From positions 1 to 64,000 of the forward strand of contig NZ_CVSB01000020.1 of the NCBI RefSeq assembly GCF_001179845.1: DNA of 64,000 nucleotides, read 5' to 3'. Numbering within the stretch: the first letter of the stretch is position 1; each line of letters opens with the position of its first letter. This DNA is from Candidatus Pelagibacter communis. Its GTDB lineage: Bacteria > Pseudomonadota > Alphaproteobacteria > Pelagibacterales > Pelagibacteraceae. Shown here in pieces: positions 26,500 to 36,350 of the stretch. A program made the translations under genes and the position numbers. The notes beneath the pieces were generated by a model. The model ran no database searches and was not told the origin of the DNA. It saw nothing but the letters and a program-made list of their open reading frames with translations.

Positions 26500-27166
26500 A
26501 AATATCCAGATCAGTTAAATGATAAAAGTCTTTTAGACTTTCATAACCAAATAATTTTTTTTGATCTATTAAATTATTCCAAATTTCCAAAATTGAGTAA
26601 TTTTCTAATTTTTCTTTAACAAATAATTTTTTATTAATTATTTGACAACCAATGTAAATAAATTCTTTTTCAGTGTCTTTGTTAATTAAATTATTTTTTA
26701 AATTGAAATCTCCTTTTAATTTTTTATCAAAACTTAATTTTTTATTTGCTAAGAGAAGAATGTTTTCTAATTTTTTAGAAAAATACATTTTTTCCATTTT
26801 TGATATCTCATCTTCATAATTATTACTCCAGATTGTATCTGGATTAAAAATTATAAAATCCTTTTCATTAGAGTCTTTAATCATATTTTGAATACCTCCC
26901 CCTGTATTTAAAATATGATCACCATCCTCAATTATTTTGATATCAATATTGAAATTTTTATTGTTTAAAAAAACTGAAAATTGATCCTTTAAATAAAAAG
27001 TATTTATTAAGATTTTTTGAATACCTAGTTTTTCGATTAAATTAATGCATCTCTCCAGCATACTTACATCTTTAATCTCTAATAAGGGCTTAGGAGTATT
27101 TAAAGTAATTGGATTTAATCTTTTACCAAAACCTGCACATAAAATTAAAGCTGTATTTATTTTCAA
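26477..27166 (-). CDS. murU: MurNAc-1-phosphate uridylyltransferase-like nucleotidyltransferase
   Basis: A 229-residue sugar-1-phosphate nucleotidyltransferase. The nucleotide loop ALILCAGFGKRLNPITLNTPKPLL starts the protein (G-x-G-x-R...K-P), IIEDGDHILNTGGGI holds the uridine/sugar contacts and FNPDTIW the metal Asp. With the kinase gene four bases upstream (27171-28118) it matches the AmgK-MurU pair, which turns recycled MurNAc into UDP-MurNAc without de novo synthesis. Assignment is by similarity and pairing; substrate is not provable from sequence. Confidence 0.83.
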   Translation of the reverse strand: MKINTALILCAGFGKRLNPITLNTPKPLLEIKDVSMLERCINLIEKLGIQKILINTFYLKDQFSVFLNNKNFNIDIKIIEDGDHILNTGGGIQNMIKDSNEKDFIIFNPDTIWSNNYEDEISKMEKMYFSKKLENILLLANKKLSFDKKLKGDFNLKNNLINKDTEKEFIYIGCQIINKKLFVKEKLENYSILEIWNNLIDQKKLFGYESLKDFYHLTDLDIFKKLKDL

Positions 27167-27170
27167 AACT

Positions 27171-28118
27171 CTACCTTATAAATTTTGGAAAATTATTTTT
27201 TAATAGCAACATCAAATCATTGAATTCATTCTGCTCTCTAATTCTATGATTAATCAATTCCCAAGCGTAGGGAATTAATTTAAGATATTTTTTTTTATTA
27301 TCTCTAACAGCTAAACGCATAAATATACCAATTATTTTTAAATTTCTTAAAACAGATAGTATTTCAAAATCTTTTTTAAATTTTTTCAAATCAATTTTTT
27401 TATTTGATTTGATGTAAAACTTAAATATTTTCTCTTTTAATTCATTAGATGTTTTTAATCTCACGTCATCAATTAAGGACGCTAAATCGTAAGCTCTATT
27501 GCCAATTAGTGCATCTTGACTGTCTATTACTGCAATTTTTTTATTGTGATACATCAAATTTGAAACATGAAAATCTCTATGAACAAATGTATCATTTTTA
27601 TAATTTAATTTTGATAATAAATTTTTTATTTCCAATATAAATTTTTTTTTAAATTTAATACTTTTAAATTTAGACAATTTCTTTGGTGCATACCAGTCAC
27701 AAAAAAGTTTAGTTTCATCAAATAAAGTTTTGTTATTATATTCTTGAACTTTATATAATTTATTTTTAAAATTTTTAACTTTTACATCTTTTATTAATTG
27801 TATTTTATTTAAAATTTTTATTATCTTTTTAAAAATGACATATTTATTGTTCTTATTGTTTTTTAAGATTTGAAATAAAGTTTGATCTCCAAAGTCATTT
27901 ATTTCTATATAATTATTAATGTAGTTTTCACTTAATAAATTTGGTGCTAAAATTTTATTTTTAATTAAAATTTTATTTATTGCATCATAAATTAAAAGAT
28001 TTTTAGACTTTTCTTTCTTAGATATTACTAAAATTGATTTATTTTCTATGTTTCTGTAAAATTCCCTAAAAGATGCATCACCTTTTATTTTTTTCAATTT
28101 TGCTAAGATTTTCATCAA
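27171..28118 (-). CDS. amgK: Anomeric sugar kinase AmgK-like (aminoglycoside phosphotransferase family)
   Basis: A 315-residue APH-fold kinase. The catalytic loop is FVHRDFHVSNLMYH (Asp and Asn in H-R-D-x(5)-N) and the metal Asp is in AVIDSQDALIGNRAYDLASLID, a form typical of AmgK. In Pseudomonas and Caulobacter AmgK phosphorylates MurNAc and GlcNAc at the anomeric carbon. The neighbouring murU and the tsaE-amgK-murU order, common in alphaproteobacteria, support the name. The protein is very Lys/Asn-rich, like others here. Confidence 0.82.
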   Translation of the reverse strand: MMKILAKLKKIKGDASFREFYRNIENKSILVISKKEKSKNLLIYDAINKILIKNKILAPNLLSENYINNYIEINDFGDQTLFQILKNNKNNKYVIFKKIIKILNKIQLIKDVKVKNFKNKLYKVQEYNNKTLFDETKLFCDWYAPKKLSKFKSIKFKKKFILEIKNLLSKLNYKNDTFVHRDFHVSNLMYHNKKIAVIDSQDALIGNRAYDLASLIDDVRLKTSNELKEKIFKFYIKSNKKIDLKKFKKDFEILSVLRNLKIIGIFMRLAVRDNKKKYLKLIPYAWELINHRIREQNEFNDLMLLLKNNFPKFIR

Positions 28119-28131
28119 AATTAGTTTTAAT

Positions 28132-28581
28132 TCAAACTTTTATATCTACACTTCTATTATTTAAATCATTTAAATAATTAAATGTTAAAGTTATAAATTT
28201 AATATCTTTTTTATCGGCAATCAATTGTGGCCATTCTATAAGTGTTATTAATTTATTATCTTTTTCAAAAATATCTAAATTGTTGACGTCTTGTTTCCTA
28301 TTAATTCTAAATAAATCATAATGTTTTATTCTTATATCTTTCACCTGATATTCATTTAATAAACTAAAAGTAGGGCTTGTAATTTCTGTTTGCATTAAAT
28401 TATTTATTTTTTGGTACTCATTTATAAAATATTTAATAAAGGTAGTTTTACCCACACCCATCTCTCCATATAAAAAAACAAACTCGCCACCTTTGAGATA
28501 TTTTGTAAATTCTTTAGCTAATTCTTTAGTTAACTTCTCTGAAGTGATATCTATTTTGCTATCTTTAATAGCGATAGGCAT
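28132..28581 (-). CDS. tsaE: tRNA threonylcarbamoyladenosine biosynthesis ATPase TsaE
   Basis: A P-loop ATPase of about 149 residues. Walker A is [12 protein letters not shown], with the family's [10 protein letters not shown] switch and HYDLFRI block. It assists TsaB/TsaD in making t6A on tRNAs. I chose ATG 28581; a longer reading from GTG 28611 gives 159 residues and a 47-base overlap with ahcY instead of 17. It is translationally close to ahcY and amgK. Confidence 0.9.
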   Translation of the reverse strand: MPIAIKDSKIDITSEKLTKELAKEFTKYLKGGEFVFLYGEMGVGKTTFIKYFINEYQKINNLMQTEITSPTFSLLNEYQVKDIRIKHYDLFRINRKQDVNNLDIFEKDNKLITLIEWPQLIADKKDIKFITLTFNYLNDLNNRSVDIKV

Positions 28582-29851
28582 CTGGTTTGAAAGGACCTTC
28601 TGTTCCAACACTTATATAATCTGCTTGTTCTTTTGATAATTTTGTTAGTTTTGCCCCAACTTTTTTTAAATGCAAAGTTGCTACTTTTTCATCTAAATGT
28701 TTTGGAAGTACATAAACTTTATTTTCATAATTTTTATGATTATGCCAAAGTTCTATTTGAGCAATAACTTGATTGGTAAATGATGCACTCATTACAAAGC
28801 TTGGATGTCCAGTTGCGCAACCAAGATTAACTAATCTTCCTTCAGCTAAAAGAATAATTCTTTTACCACTAGGTAGCTCTATTTCATGTACTTGGGGTTT
28901 TACCTCAGTCCACTTATAATTTCTAAGAGCTTCAACTTGTATTTCATTATCAAAGTGACCAATATTACATAAGATGGCTCTATCCTTCATATCTCTCATA
29001 TGGTCTGCAGTAACAATATCTTTGTTACCTGTTGCCGTTACAACTATATCCGCTCTACTTATAGCCTCCTCCATTAATACCACTTCATAACCTTCCATTG
29101 CGGCTTGAAGAGCACAAATTGGATCTGCCTCTGTAACTAAAACTCTAGCTCCACTTTGTCTTAAGGAAGCAGCACTCCCTTTTCCAACGTCTCCAAAACC
29201 AGCAACAATAGCAATTTTTCCAGACATCATTACATCAGTAGCTCTTCTTATGCCGTCTACTAAACTTTCTCTACATCCATATAAGTTGTCAAATTTTGAT
29301 TTTGTGACAGAGTCATTTACGTTTATTGCTGGAACTAAAAGCAATTTATCTTTTTCCATTTTATTTAGTGCTTTAATTCCAGTGGTAGTCTCTTCTGAAA
29401 CACCCTTAATATCTTTCATTAAATCCTGATATTCATTGTGCATGATAGCTGTTAAATCACCACCGTCATCTAATAACATGTTAGGCTTCCAGTCAGGTTT
29501 TCCAACTATAGTTTGTTTAATGCACCATAAATATTCCTCTTCAGTTTCACCTTTCCAGGCATAAACAGGGATCCCAGCCTTTGCAATTGCAGCAGCTGCA
29601 TGATCTTGAGTTGAAAAAATATTACAAGAAGACCAGCGAACTTCGGCACCTAATGCAACTAAGGTTTCAATTAGTACAGCCGTTTGAATTGTCATATGAA
29701 GACATCCTATAATCCTTGCACCTTTTAATGGTTTTTCTTTAGAATACTCTTCTCTTAAAGCCATTAAACCAGGCATTTCACTTTCAGCTATTGATATTTC
29801 TTTTCTACCAAATTCAGCTTGACCAATGTCATTTACTTTATAATCTTCCAT
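28565..29851 (-). CDS. ahcY: S-adenosylhomocysteine hydrolase
   Basis: A 428-residue NAD-dependent enzyme of the activated methyl cycle. [19 protein letters not shown] near residue 215-233 is the NAD-binding loop, [16 protein letters not shown] near 49-64 binds substrate, and the C-terminal tail [10 protein letters not shown] matches the family's conserved Lys/Tyr end. It clears S-adenosylhomocysteine to adenosine and homocysteine. It starts 42 bases after the chvG stop on the same strand, an order (chvI-chvG-...-ahcY) known from rhizobia. No riboswitch is visible in those 42 bases. Confidence 0.96.
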   Translation of the reverse strand: MEDYKVNDIGQAEFGRKEISIAESEMPGLMALREEYSKEKPLKGARIIGCLHMTIQTAVLIETLVALGAEVRWSSCNIFSTQDHAAAAIAKAGIPVYAWKGETEEEYLWCIKQTIVGKPDWKPNMLLDDGGDLTAIMHNEYQDLMKDIKGVSEETTTGIKALNKMEKDKLLLVPAINVNDSVTKSKFDNLYGCRESLVDGIRRATDVMMSGKIAIVAGFGDVGKGSAASLRQSGARVLVTEADPICALQAAMEGYEVVLMEEAISRADIVVTATGNKDIVTADHMRDMKDRAILCNIGHFDNEIQVEALRNYKWTEVKPQVHEIELPSGKRIILLAEGRLVNLGCATGHPSFVMSASFTNQVIAQIELWHNHKNYENKVYVLPKHLDEKVATLHLKKVGAKLTKLSKEQADYISVGTEGPFKPDAYRY

Positions 29852-29893
29852 GTCAAGCTTTATACAGCTAAGTATTTATTTATCAAGAAATGA

Positions 29894-31435
29894 TTAAACA
29901 TTGGGAAGTCTTATCTCTATCATTGCTCCTGCTTTATCAATTCGATTAGATGCTACAATCTCACCATCGTGGAGTTCAACCAAATTTTTTACTATATTTA
30001 AACCTAAGCCTGAATGTTCTCCAAATTTTTCAGGTCTATTACTATAAAATCTTTTAAATATTCTTGATGTGTCTTTTTCTTTAAATCCTTGTCCTTCATC
30101 AATAATTTTGATTGATATTTGATTTTTTTTATTAACAGAAACATCAACAAAAACATTAGCACCGTCCTTACTAAATGATATTGAATTATCTAATAAATTT
30201 GCAATGATTTGTTCAATTCTATTTTCTATTCCATTTATATAATATTCTTCTTTTCCGTCATTTTTATATTCAATTTTTATTCCTTTTTTCACTTGATGAA
30301 TATTATTATAATCATCAACAACAGATTGAATAATAGGTTCAACATTAATTTTTTTCATTTTTTCTTTACTTAAAGCAACTTCATCTTTTAACATTTGTGA
30401 ATAATCGGTAATTAGCCTTTCTATTCTTTGTACGTCGTGACTAAGTATATTTAATAATTTATTTCTTTGTTCGTTATCATTTGTATCTTGTAAAATTTCT
30501 GATGCACTTTTTAAAGATGCTAATGGATTTCTAATCTCATGAACCAAATCAGTTGAAAAATTTTCTGCGTGAGTAACTCTGTTTTGAAGCTCATTTGTCA
30601 TATCTTCTAATGAATTAGATAAAAGTCCTAATTCGTCATTTCTTTTTTTAAGATTTTCAATACCTGGTTTAGCTTGACTTTTTTCTTTAATACGAATTGT
30701 ATATCCAACAAGATTTTGTATTGGTTTAATAAAATATCTGCTTAAAACAAAAGAAAAAATTAATATTACAAATCCTACAGAAATAGCTGTTCTTATTACA
30801 AATGCTTTTCTCTCATCTATCGCTGTCTTTATTTCATTAGCGTTTTCTGTAATAGCTACATAACCAAGATTAATTTCATTCTTTGTAACATTTTTAATTG
30901 TTGTAACATTAAATTGATTAAAATCTTCTTGCGTAAATGTGTAAGGAGCTCCTAAATATTCGGAGCTCGAATAATTTTTTAATATATCTTTGAATGAAAC
31001 AGGTTTTTTTTTATCAATTTTTATATTTTTTTCCTCAATAGCTTTTTCTATTTCCTCATTATCTAAACTTTCAAATTCAATTTTATCAAGTCTCGTAGAG
31101 AATGATCTCGGATCAAGATCTAAAGTATCTGTGTCTCCAATAAGGTTAAGTTGATCATCAAAAAATATTACTCTATCTAAATTTTGAAAAATAAACCTTG
31201 TGGAAAATAAAAATTTTCTAATATCATCAGATTGGAATTTTACATCTAGTCTTAAAATATTATCAACAGTGTTGTTAATAATGTTTGTGTGATTTTGAGA
31301 TTTTTTTTTTATTAAACTTGGATGGATATTATTCAGATATGTAAATGTAAATAATCCAATAATTGTAAAAATTATGAAATTTATAAATAAAAATTTCTTT
31401 AATATAGAGAGAGTTTTTAGATATTTACTAAACAT
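29894..31435 (-). CDS. chvG: ChvG/ExoS-type sensor histidine kinase
   Basis: A 513-residue inner-membrane sensor. Two membrane segments (about 13-33 and 210-230) enclose a periplasmic domain; a HAMP region follows, then the dimerisation domain with phospho-accepting His in VHEIRNPLASLKSA and an ATPase domain (NLLDNSISFS, DEGQGF, HSGLGLNIVKNLVELHDGEI). It pairs with the response regulator whose gene overlaps by one base. In Agrobacterium and Brucella ChvG/BvrS responds to low pH and envelope stress. Confidence 0.88.
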   Translation of the reverse strand: MFSKYLKTLSILKKFLFINFIIFTIIGLFTFTYLNNIHPSLIKKKSQNHTNIINNTVDNILRLDVKFQSDDIRKFLFSTRFIFQNLDRVIFFDDQLNLIGDTDTLDLDPRSFSTRLDKIEFESLDNEEIEKAIEEKNIKIDKKKPVSFKDILKNYSSSEYLGAPYTFTQEDFNQFNVTTIKNVTKNEINLGYVAITENANEIKTAIDERKAFVIRTAISVGFVILIFSFVLSRYFIKPIQNLVGYTIRIKEKSQAKPGIENLKKRNDELGLLSNSLEDMTNELQNRVTHAENFSTDLVHEIRNPLASLKSASEILQDTNDNEQRNKLLNILSHDVQRIERLITDYSQMLKDEVALSKEKMKKINVEPIIQSVVDDYNNIHQVKKGIKIEYKNDGKEEYYINGIENRIEQIIANLLDNSISFSKDGANVFVDVSVNKKNQISIKIIDEGQGFKEKDTSRIFKRFYSNRPEKFGEHSGLGLNIVKNLVELHDGEIVASNRIDKAGAMIEIRLPNV

Positions 31436-32142
31436 TAGCTAACATTCCATCTATATCCACTACCATACCTAGTTTCAATAGCTGAAAAATCAGGATCTAC
31501 TTTTTTAAATTTTTTTCTAATTCTTTTTACATGACTATCAATGGTTCTATCCTCAATGTCAGTGTCCTCTCTGTAAGCTATATCCATGAGCTGAGCTCTT
31601 TCTTTAATTATACCGGGTCTTTTGGCTAATTCTTTAACTATTAAAAACTCAGTTGTTGTCAATTTATCAGGCAACTGTTTTCCATTCCATTCACACTCAA
31701 GTTGTGATGGATCTAATTTTAATCTTCCATGAGATATTAGGCTTTTACTTTCCTCTAGAATATTATTTGAATCTTTTTTTCTTAACTGCACTCTAATTCT
31801 TTCGATCAAAACTTTAATAGAAAAACCTCCAGATTTTTTAACAAAGTCATCTGCACCCAATTTTAAACCTAGCAATTCATCAATTTCTTCATCTTTAGAT
31901 GTTAAAAAAATTACAGGTAAAGAAGTTTTTTTTCGAAGTTTTTTTAATAATTCTTCTCCATCCATCTTGGGCATTTTTATATCTATAACTGCTAAATCAG
32001 GAGGCATTCTGGTTAAACCAATTAATGCGCTTTCACCATCAATGTATGTTTGAACTTTAAAACCCTCTTTTTCTAATGCAATACTTAAACTTGTTAAAAT
32101 ATTTCTATCATCATCTATCAAAGCTATTGTATGTTTTTGCAT
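31435..32142 (-). CDS. chvI: ChvI-type OmpR-family response regulator
   Basis: A 235-residue regulator with a receiver domain (phospho-accepting Asp54 in VIDIKMPKMDG, Asp10-12 acidic pocket, Lys in FVKKSG) and a C-terminal winged helix (about 130-235) ending in YGSGYRW, typical of OmpR/PhoB proteins. It is the cognate partner of ChvG. The pair is one of very few regulators in this window. Confidence 0.9.
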   Translation of the reverse strand: MQKHTIALIDDDRNILTSLSIALEKEGFKVQTYIDGESALIGLTRMPPDLAVIDIKMPKMDGEELLKKLRKKTSLPVIFLTSKDEEIDELLGLKLGADDFVKKSGGFSIKVLIERIRVQLRKKDSNNILEESKSLISHGRLKLDPSQLECEWNGKQLPDKLTTTEFLIVKELAKRPGIIKERAQLMDIAYREDTDIEDRTIDSHVKRIRKKFKKVDPDFSAIETRYGSGYRWNVS

Positions 32143-32192
32143 AACCTAACTTAAAAATACTAAATTGTCCTAATTTGGGCAATGTTATAAAT

Positions 32193-34967
32193 TTAGTGTA
32201 GCATTCCCCAATTATCTCCAACATTAATATCAACCGTTAAAGGGGTAGAAAAAGAATGATAATCACTTTCGGCTACACTAGTCATTTCTTTCTCAATTAA
32301 TTTAATCATTGCTTTTTCGTCTTTTTTTGGAATTTCAAAAATTAATTCATCATGAATTTGCAATAGCATTTTTGAATTAGAATTTTTTTGCTCCGATAAT
32401 TTTTTATCTAATCTTATCATAGCCAGTCTCATTACTTCAGAAGCAGAACCTTGAATAGGCGCATTTATTGCAGCACGCTCTTGAAAATTTCTTACATTAA
32501 AATTTTTGTCATTAATTCCATTAAAATGAGATCTTCTTCCAAAAATATTATTAACATATCCTCTTTTCCTGCAAAATTTTATTGTATTATCCATATAAAC
32601 CTTAATTTCTGGAAACTTTGCAAAATATGAATTTAAAAATTCCTCAGCTTCATAATTAGATACATTTATTTGCTTAGCTAATCCATATTGCGAAATTCCA
32701 TAAATAATTCCAAAATTAATAGCCTTGGCCTTTCGTCTATGGTCTTGATTAACTTTTTTAATATCAATATTAAATATTTGGCTAGCTGTTAAAGAGTGAA
32801 TATCTTCTTTATTTTTAAAAGCTTTTTTCAGTTCTTTTACATCTGCCAGGTCTGCTAAAATTCTCATCTCAATTTGATTGTAATCTGCAGAAATTAATAG
32901 GTGCCCTTTTTTTGCAGTGAATGCTTTTCTTATATCTTTTCCATCTTCTGATTTAATTGGTATGTTTTGTAAGTTGGGATCACTAGATGCAAGTCTTCCA
33001 GTCGTTGTAGCAGCCAGCAAAAACGAAGTATGAACTCTTTTTGTATTTGGATTTAAATGTTCAGGTAAAGCATCTGAATAGGTATTTTTTAATTTTGAAA
33101 CTTGTCTCCAGTCTAAAATTAATTTTGGAAACTTATGACCTTTGAAAGCTAAATCCTCTAAGACACTTGCACTTGTTGCGAAACTTCCTTTTTTAGTTTT
33201 TTTTAATTCAGCTATTTTCAGGTCATTATAAATTATTTCACCTAATTGCTTTGGGGATGCGATATTGAACTCTTTTTTTGAAATTTTAAATACTTCTTTT
33301 TCAATTTTTTTGATTTTTTTTTCAAATTTAGATGAAAGAGATTTTAAAAACTTACTATCAATTTCAACTCCCTCTATTTCCATAAATGCAAGAATTTTAA
33401 TTAATGGCTTTTCAAAAATTTCATAAATATTTATCATTTTTTCTGATTTTAAATTTTTGATAAATTTCTTATATAATCTAAAAGTAACATCAGCATCTTC
33501 AGCAGCGTAATCTTTTGCTTTATCTAATTCTACTTCGCTGAAATTTATTTCTTTCTTACCTATGCCTACCATCTCCTTAAAAGAAATAGTTTTATGTCCC
33601 AAATGAATTTCTGATAAAATATCCATATTATGTCTATTTTTTCCTGCATCTAAGACATAAGACATCAACATTGTATCTTCCATTGATGAAAGCGTTATTC
33701 CACACTTATAAAATACGATAAAATCAAATTTTATATTTTGACCTATTTTTTTTATACTGGGATCTTCTAATATTTTTTTTAATTTTTTAATTACTGCGTC
33801 TTTTTTAAGACACTTGGGTGACTTATGACCAACTGGTATGTAACATGCTTTTCCTATTTTAGAACATAGAGAAATACCCACTAAATCTGCTTGATGAGGA
33901 TCTAATGAAGTGGTTTCTGTATCTACAGCAACTTCACCAACTTCTTCTGCTTCCTCTATCCATTTATCAATTTCATCCAAGCTATTTATTAAGTAATAAT
34001 TTTTATTATTTATCGTTTGTAGTTTTTCTAAATTTTGAGTTTCAATCTTGTTACTTTCTAGTTCAGGTTCTCCATAAGCAGAAATTGCAGAGCTTAACAA
34101 CCTGTTAAATTCCATTTCTCTTAAAAATTTATATAATTTATCTTTATTTATATTTTGCAATTTAAATTCACTTAACTCTCTATTAACAGGAGAGTTATGA
34201 TCTAGTGTTACAAGTTTTTTACTTATTAGTGCTTTATCCTTGTTCTCTATTAATGTTTCTCTTCTTTTGTTTTGCTTAATCTCGTGAGCAGAATTTAGTA
34301 AATTTTCTAAAGTGCCATATTTGTTAATTAGCTCTGCAGCTGTCTTAACACCTATCCCTGGAACACCAGGAACATTATCACTACTATCTCCTGCTAAAGA
34401 TTGCACATCAATAACTTTTGAGGCATCTACCCCAAATTTTTTTAAGACATCATCATCAGTTATAAATTTGTTTTTCATTGGGTCAAAAATTCGAACTCCT
34501 TTTTTATAAAGCTGCATTAAATCTTTATCTGATGAAATAATTGTAACCTTTGCACCTTCTTTGAGAATTTGATCAACATATGTGGCTATTAAATCATCTG
34601 CTTCATAATTAGGAAGATCTACAGATGGTAAATTGAATGCTAGAACTGATTTTCTTATATATTCAAATTGAGGAGCCAAATCATCAGGAGCCTCTGACCT
34701 ATTAGCTTTGTAATCAGTATAAATTTCATTTCTGAAAGTTTTTCTTGCTGAGTCGAATATTACCGCAAAATGTGTTGGTTTTTGCAAATTTTGATCAGAT
34801 TTTGAGTCCTCTAGTAATTTAAATAACATACTGCAGAAACCACTTACAGCACCTGTTGGAAGTCCATCACTTTTTCTAGTCAACGGAGGCAGAGCATAAT
34901 AAGCTCTAAAAATATAACCAGAGCCATCAATCAAATAAAAATGATCTGTTTTTTGAATTTTATTCAT
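32193..34967 (-). CDS. polA: DNA polymerase I
   Basis: A 924-residue polymerase with all three parts. The N-terminal 5'-nuclease (about 1-290) has the metal Asp residues in SSDKDLMQL and VPGVPGIGVKTA; the 3'-5' exonuclease is intact, with VAVDTETTSLD near residue 345-355; the polymerase part has SADYNQIEMRIL near 690-700 and HDELIFE near 871-877. It removes RNA primers and fills gaps. It is divergent from bioY over a 114-base AT-rich gap. Confidence 0.96.
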   Translation of the reverse strand: MNKIQKTDHFYLIDGSGYIFRAYYALPPLTRKSDGLPTGAVSGFCSMLFKLLEDSKSDQNLQKPTHFAVIFDSARKTFRNEIYTDYKANRSEAPDDLAPQFEYIRKSVLAFNLPSVDLPNYEADDLIATYVDQILKEGAKVTIISSDKDLMQLYKKGVRIFDPMKNKFITDDDVLKKFGVDASKVIDVQSLAGDSSDNVPGVPGIGVKTAAELINKYGTLENLLNSAHEIKQNKRRETLIENKDKALISKKLVTLDHNSPVNRELSEFKLQNINKDKLYKFLREMEFNRLLSSAISAYGEPELESNKIETQNLEKLQTINNKNYYLINSLDEIDKWIEEAEEVGEVAVDTETTSLDPHQADLVGISLCSKIGKACYIPVGHKSPKCLKKDAVIKKLKKILEDPSIKKIGQNIKFDFIVFYKCGITLSSMEDTMLMSYVLDAGKNRHNMDILSEIHLGHKTISFKEMVGIGKKEINFSEVELDKAKDYAAEDADVTFRLYKKFIKNLKSEKMINIYEIFEKPLIKILAFMEIEGVEIDSKFLKSLSSKFEKKIKKIEKEVFKISKKEFNIASPKQLGEIIYNDLKIAELKKTKKGSFATSASVLEDLAFKGHKFPKLILDWRQVSKLKNTYSDALPEHLNPNTKRVHTSFLLAATTTGRLASSDPNLQNIPIKSEDGKDIRKAFTAKKGHLLISADYNQIEMRILADLADVKELKKAFKNKEDIHSLTASQIFNIDIKKVNQDHRRKAKAINFGIIYGISQYGLAKQINVSNYEAEEFLNSYFAKFPEIKVYMDNTIKFCRKRGYVNNIFGRRSHFNGINDKNFNVRNFQERAAINAPIQGSASEVMRLAMIRLDKKLSEQKNSNSKMLLQIHDELIFEIPKKDEKAMIKLIEKEMTSVAESDYHSFSTPLTVDINVGDNWGMLH

Positions 34968-35081
34968 GAAGTAATATTAAATATTATAATGATAATATAT
35001 TCTGTATATAAAAATATTTACTTTCAATTATTATAACAATTATAAGTAGATTATTTTTTATATTTTGAGTATTATTTAACA
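34968..35081. other. Divergent promoter region of polA and bioY
   Basis: 114 bases with almost no G or C. Several TATAAT-like hexamers (for example TATAAT around 34985-34992 and TATATT around 34997) are present on both strands, too many in such AT-rich DNA to choose one. I see no hairpin, riboswitch or small ORF. Confidence 0.4.
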
Positions 35082-35633
35082 ATGGAATTAACAAAAAATC
35101 TCACTCAACCTAAACTATTTAAATCTCTGGTTGTTATTGTTCTTGGTTCTATAGCACTAACCATATCAGCAAAGATCAAAATTCCTTTCTATCCAGTTCC
35201 TATGACTATGCAAACATTTGTTGTATTATTTTTAGGAATAAGTTTAGGGTATAAAATTGCATTAGCTACAATTGGTCTATATCTAATTGAAGGAATTGCA
35301 GGACTTCCCGTATTTTCAAATTCTCCAGAAAAAGGCATTGGATTAGTTTACTTTACAGGACCAACTATGGGTTACTTAATTGGTTTTTTAACAGCTTGTT
35401 ACTTAGCTTCTAAAATAAAGATTGATGATAATTTTTTCGTTGTTTTATTTAAGTTAATTATCGCAACTTCAACAATTTATATTTTGGGTCTTATTTGGCT
35501 TGGAACATTGATTGGATGGGATAAGCCAATTTTTACTTTAGGTGCAAAACCATTTCTATTAGCCGAGATTTTTAAAATTATGCTTTTAGCTCTTTTAACT
35601 AAGCAAATAATTAAAATTAAAAAATTTATCTAG
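35082..35633 (+). CDS. bioY: Biotin transporter substrate-binding subunit BioY
   Basis: A 183-residue membrane S component with six hydrophobic segments. The pattern IPFYPVPMTMQTFVVLFLG near 30-48 and the GLYLIEGIAGLPVF segment near 65-78 are the BioY signatures. It binds and imports biotin, alone or with an energy-coupling module that is not nearby. Its last eight bases overlap the converging regA gene. It indicates scavenging of biotin from seawater. Confidence 0.93.
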   Translation: MELTKNLTQPKLFKSLVVIVLGSIALTISAKIKIPFYPVPMTMQTFVVLFLGISLGYKIALATIGLYLIEGIAGLPVFSNSPEKGIGLVYFTGPTMGYLIGFLTACYLASKIKIDDNFFVVLFKLIIATSTIYILGLIWLGTLIGWDKPIFTLGAKPFLLAEIFKIMLLALLTKQIIKIKKFI

Positions 35634-36189
35634 GTGATCTTTTAGAAAGAATTCTTTGAAGAGTTCTTCTGTGCATTTTAAGTCTTCTAGCTGTTTCTGA
35701 TACATTCCTGTTACACAGCTCGAAAACTCTATGTATATGTTCCCACTTAACTCTGTCAGCCGACATGGGATTTTCTGGTGGTACTGCTTTTTTTGAAGGA
35801 TCTGCCAATAATGCTTTCTCTACATCTTCTGCATCAGCAGGTTTAGCTAGATAATCTATAGCACCTTCTTTGATTGCGGCAACTGCCGTTGGAATATTTC
35901 CATAACCAGTTAACATGATAATCCTACTATCAGGATTTGAAGACTGAATTTCTTTTACAACCTCAAGTCCATTACCATCTCCAAGTCTTAAATCTACAAC
36001 TGCAAAACCATGTTTTTTAGCTTTTACAGATTCAACTCCTTTTTGCACACTCTCTGCTTGAAAAACTTCAAATCCTTTTTTTTCCATAGCTCTTGCTAAA
36101 CGCTCACGGAAAGGATTATCATCATCCACGATTAATAATGACTTATTTTCAAAATCATTAAGATTCTGTAGTTTTGCCTCTTCTTTCAT
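35626..36189 (-). CDS. regA: RegA/ActR/PrrA-type redox response regulator
   Basis: A 187-residue regulator. The receiver domain has the acidic pocket in LLIVDDDNPF and phospho-accepting Asp66 in VVDLRLGDGNG; an Ala/Pro linker (about 136-145) joins it to a Fis-type helix-turn-helix, NVSETARRLKMHRRTLQRIL, as in RegA. In alphaproteobacteria it works with the membrane kinase RegB and controls respiratory and carbon/nitrogen genes. The regB gene is not in the window; the gene stands alone. Confidence 0.92.
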   Translation of the reverse strand: MKEEAKLQNLNDFENKSLLIVDDDNPFRERLARAMEKKGFEVFQAESVQKGVESVKAKKHGFAVVDLRLGDGNGLEVVKEIQSSNPDSRIIMLTGYGNIPTAVAAIKEGAIDYLAKPADAEDVEKALLADPSKKAVPPENPMSADRVKWEHIHRVFELCNRNVSETARRLKMHRRTLQRILSKRSPR

Positions 36190-36345
36190 AGACCTTATAT
36201 GGGGTCTCTATAAAATATTACAATATATGAATTTTACGCATTACTGGCTTGAATTATTTGCTTTACTTTAGTGCTGTTTACTTTATATGCCAAAAAATAT
36301 TAAAGTTTTTTTTTAAAAAGACTTTTTTTTATTAAATTTTTTTTT
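36190..36345. other. Leader/promoter region between regA and the polyamine operon
   Basis: About 155 bases without a gene. Upstream of the decarboxylase there are long T runs (T10 near 36305-36314, T8 near 36323-36330, T9 near 36337-36345) after AAAG and AAAAAG. AAAGT / GACTTT can form only a weak hairpin. It might be a leader, but no riboswitch I know fits. Confidence 0.35.
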
Positions 36346-36350
36346 GGAGG
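36346..36350 (+). promoter_or_regulatory. GGAGG ribosome binding site deciding the decarboxylase start
   Basis: Eight bases before ATG 36359. This favours ATG over the TTG at 36344, which overlaps the Shine-Dalgarno itself. Confidence 0.8.

Noticed and set aside
32143..32192. Imperfect inverted repeat TTGTCC / GGGCAA between polA and chvI as operator or terminator
   Set aside because: Only six pairs with one mismatch or wobble; too weak to call without conservation data.
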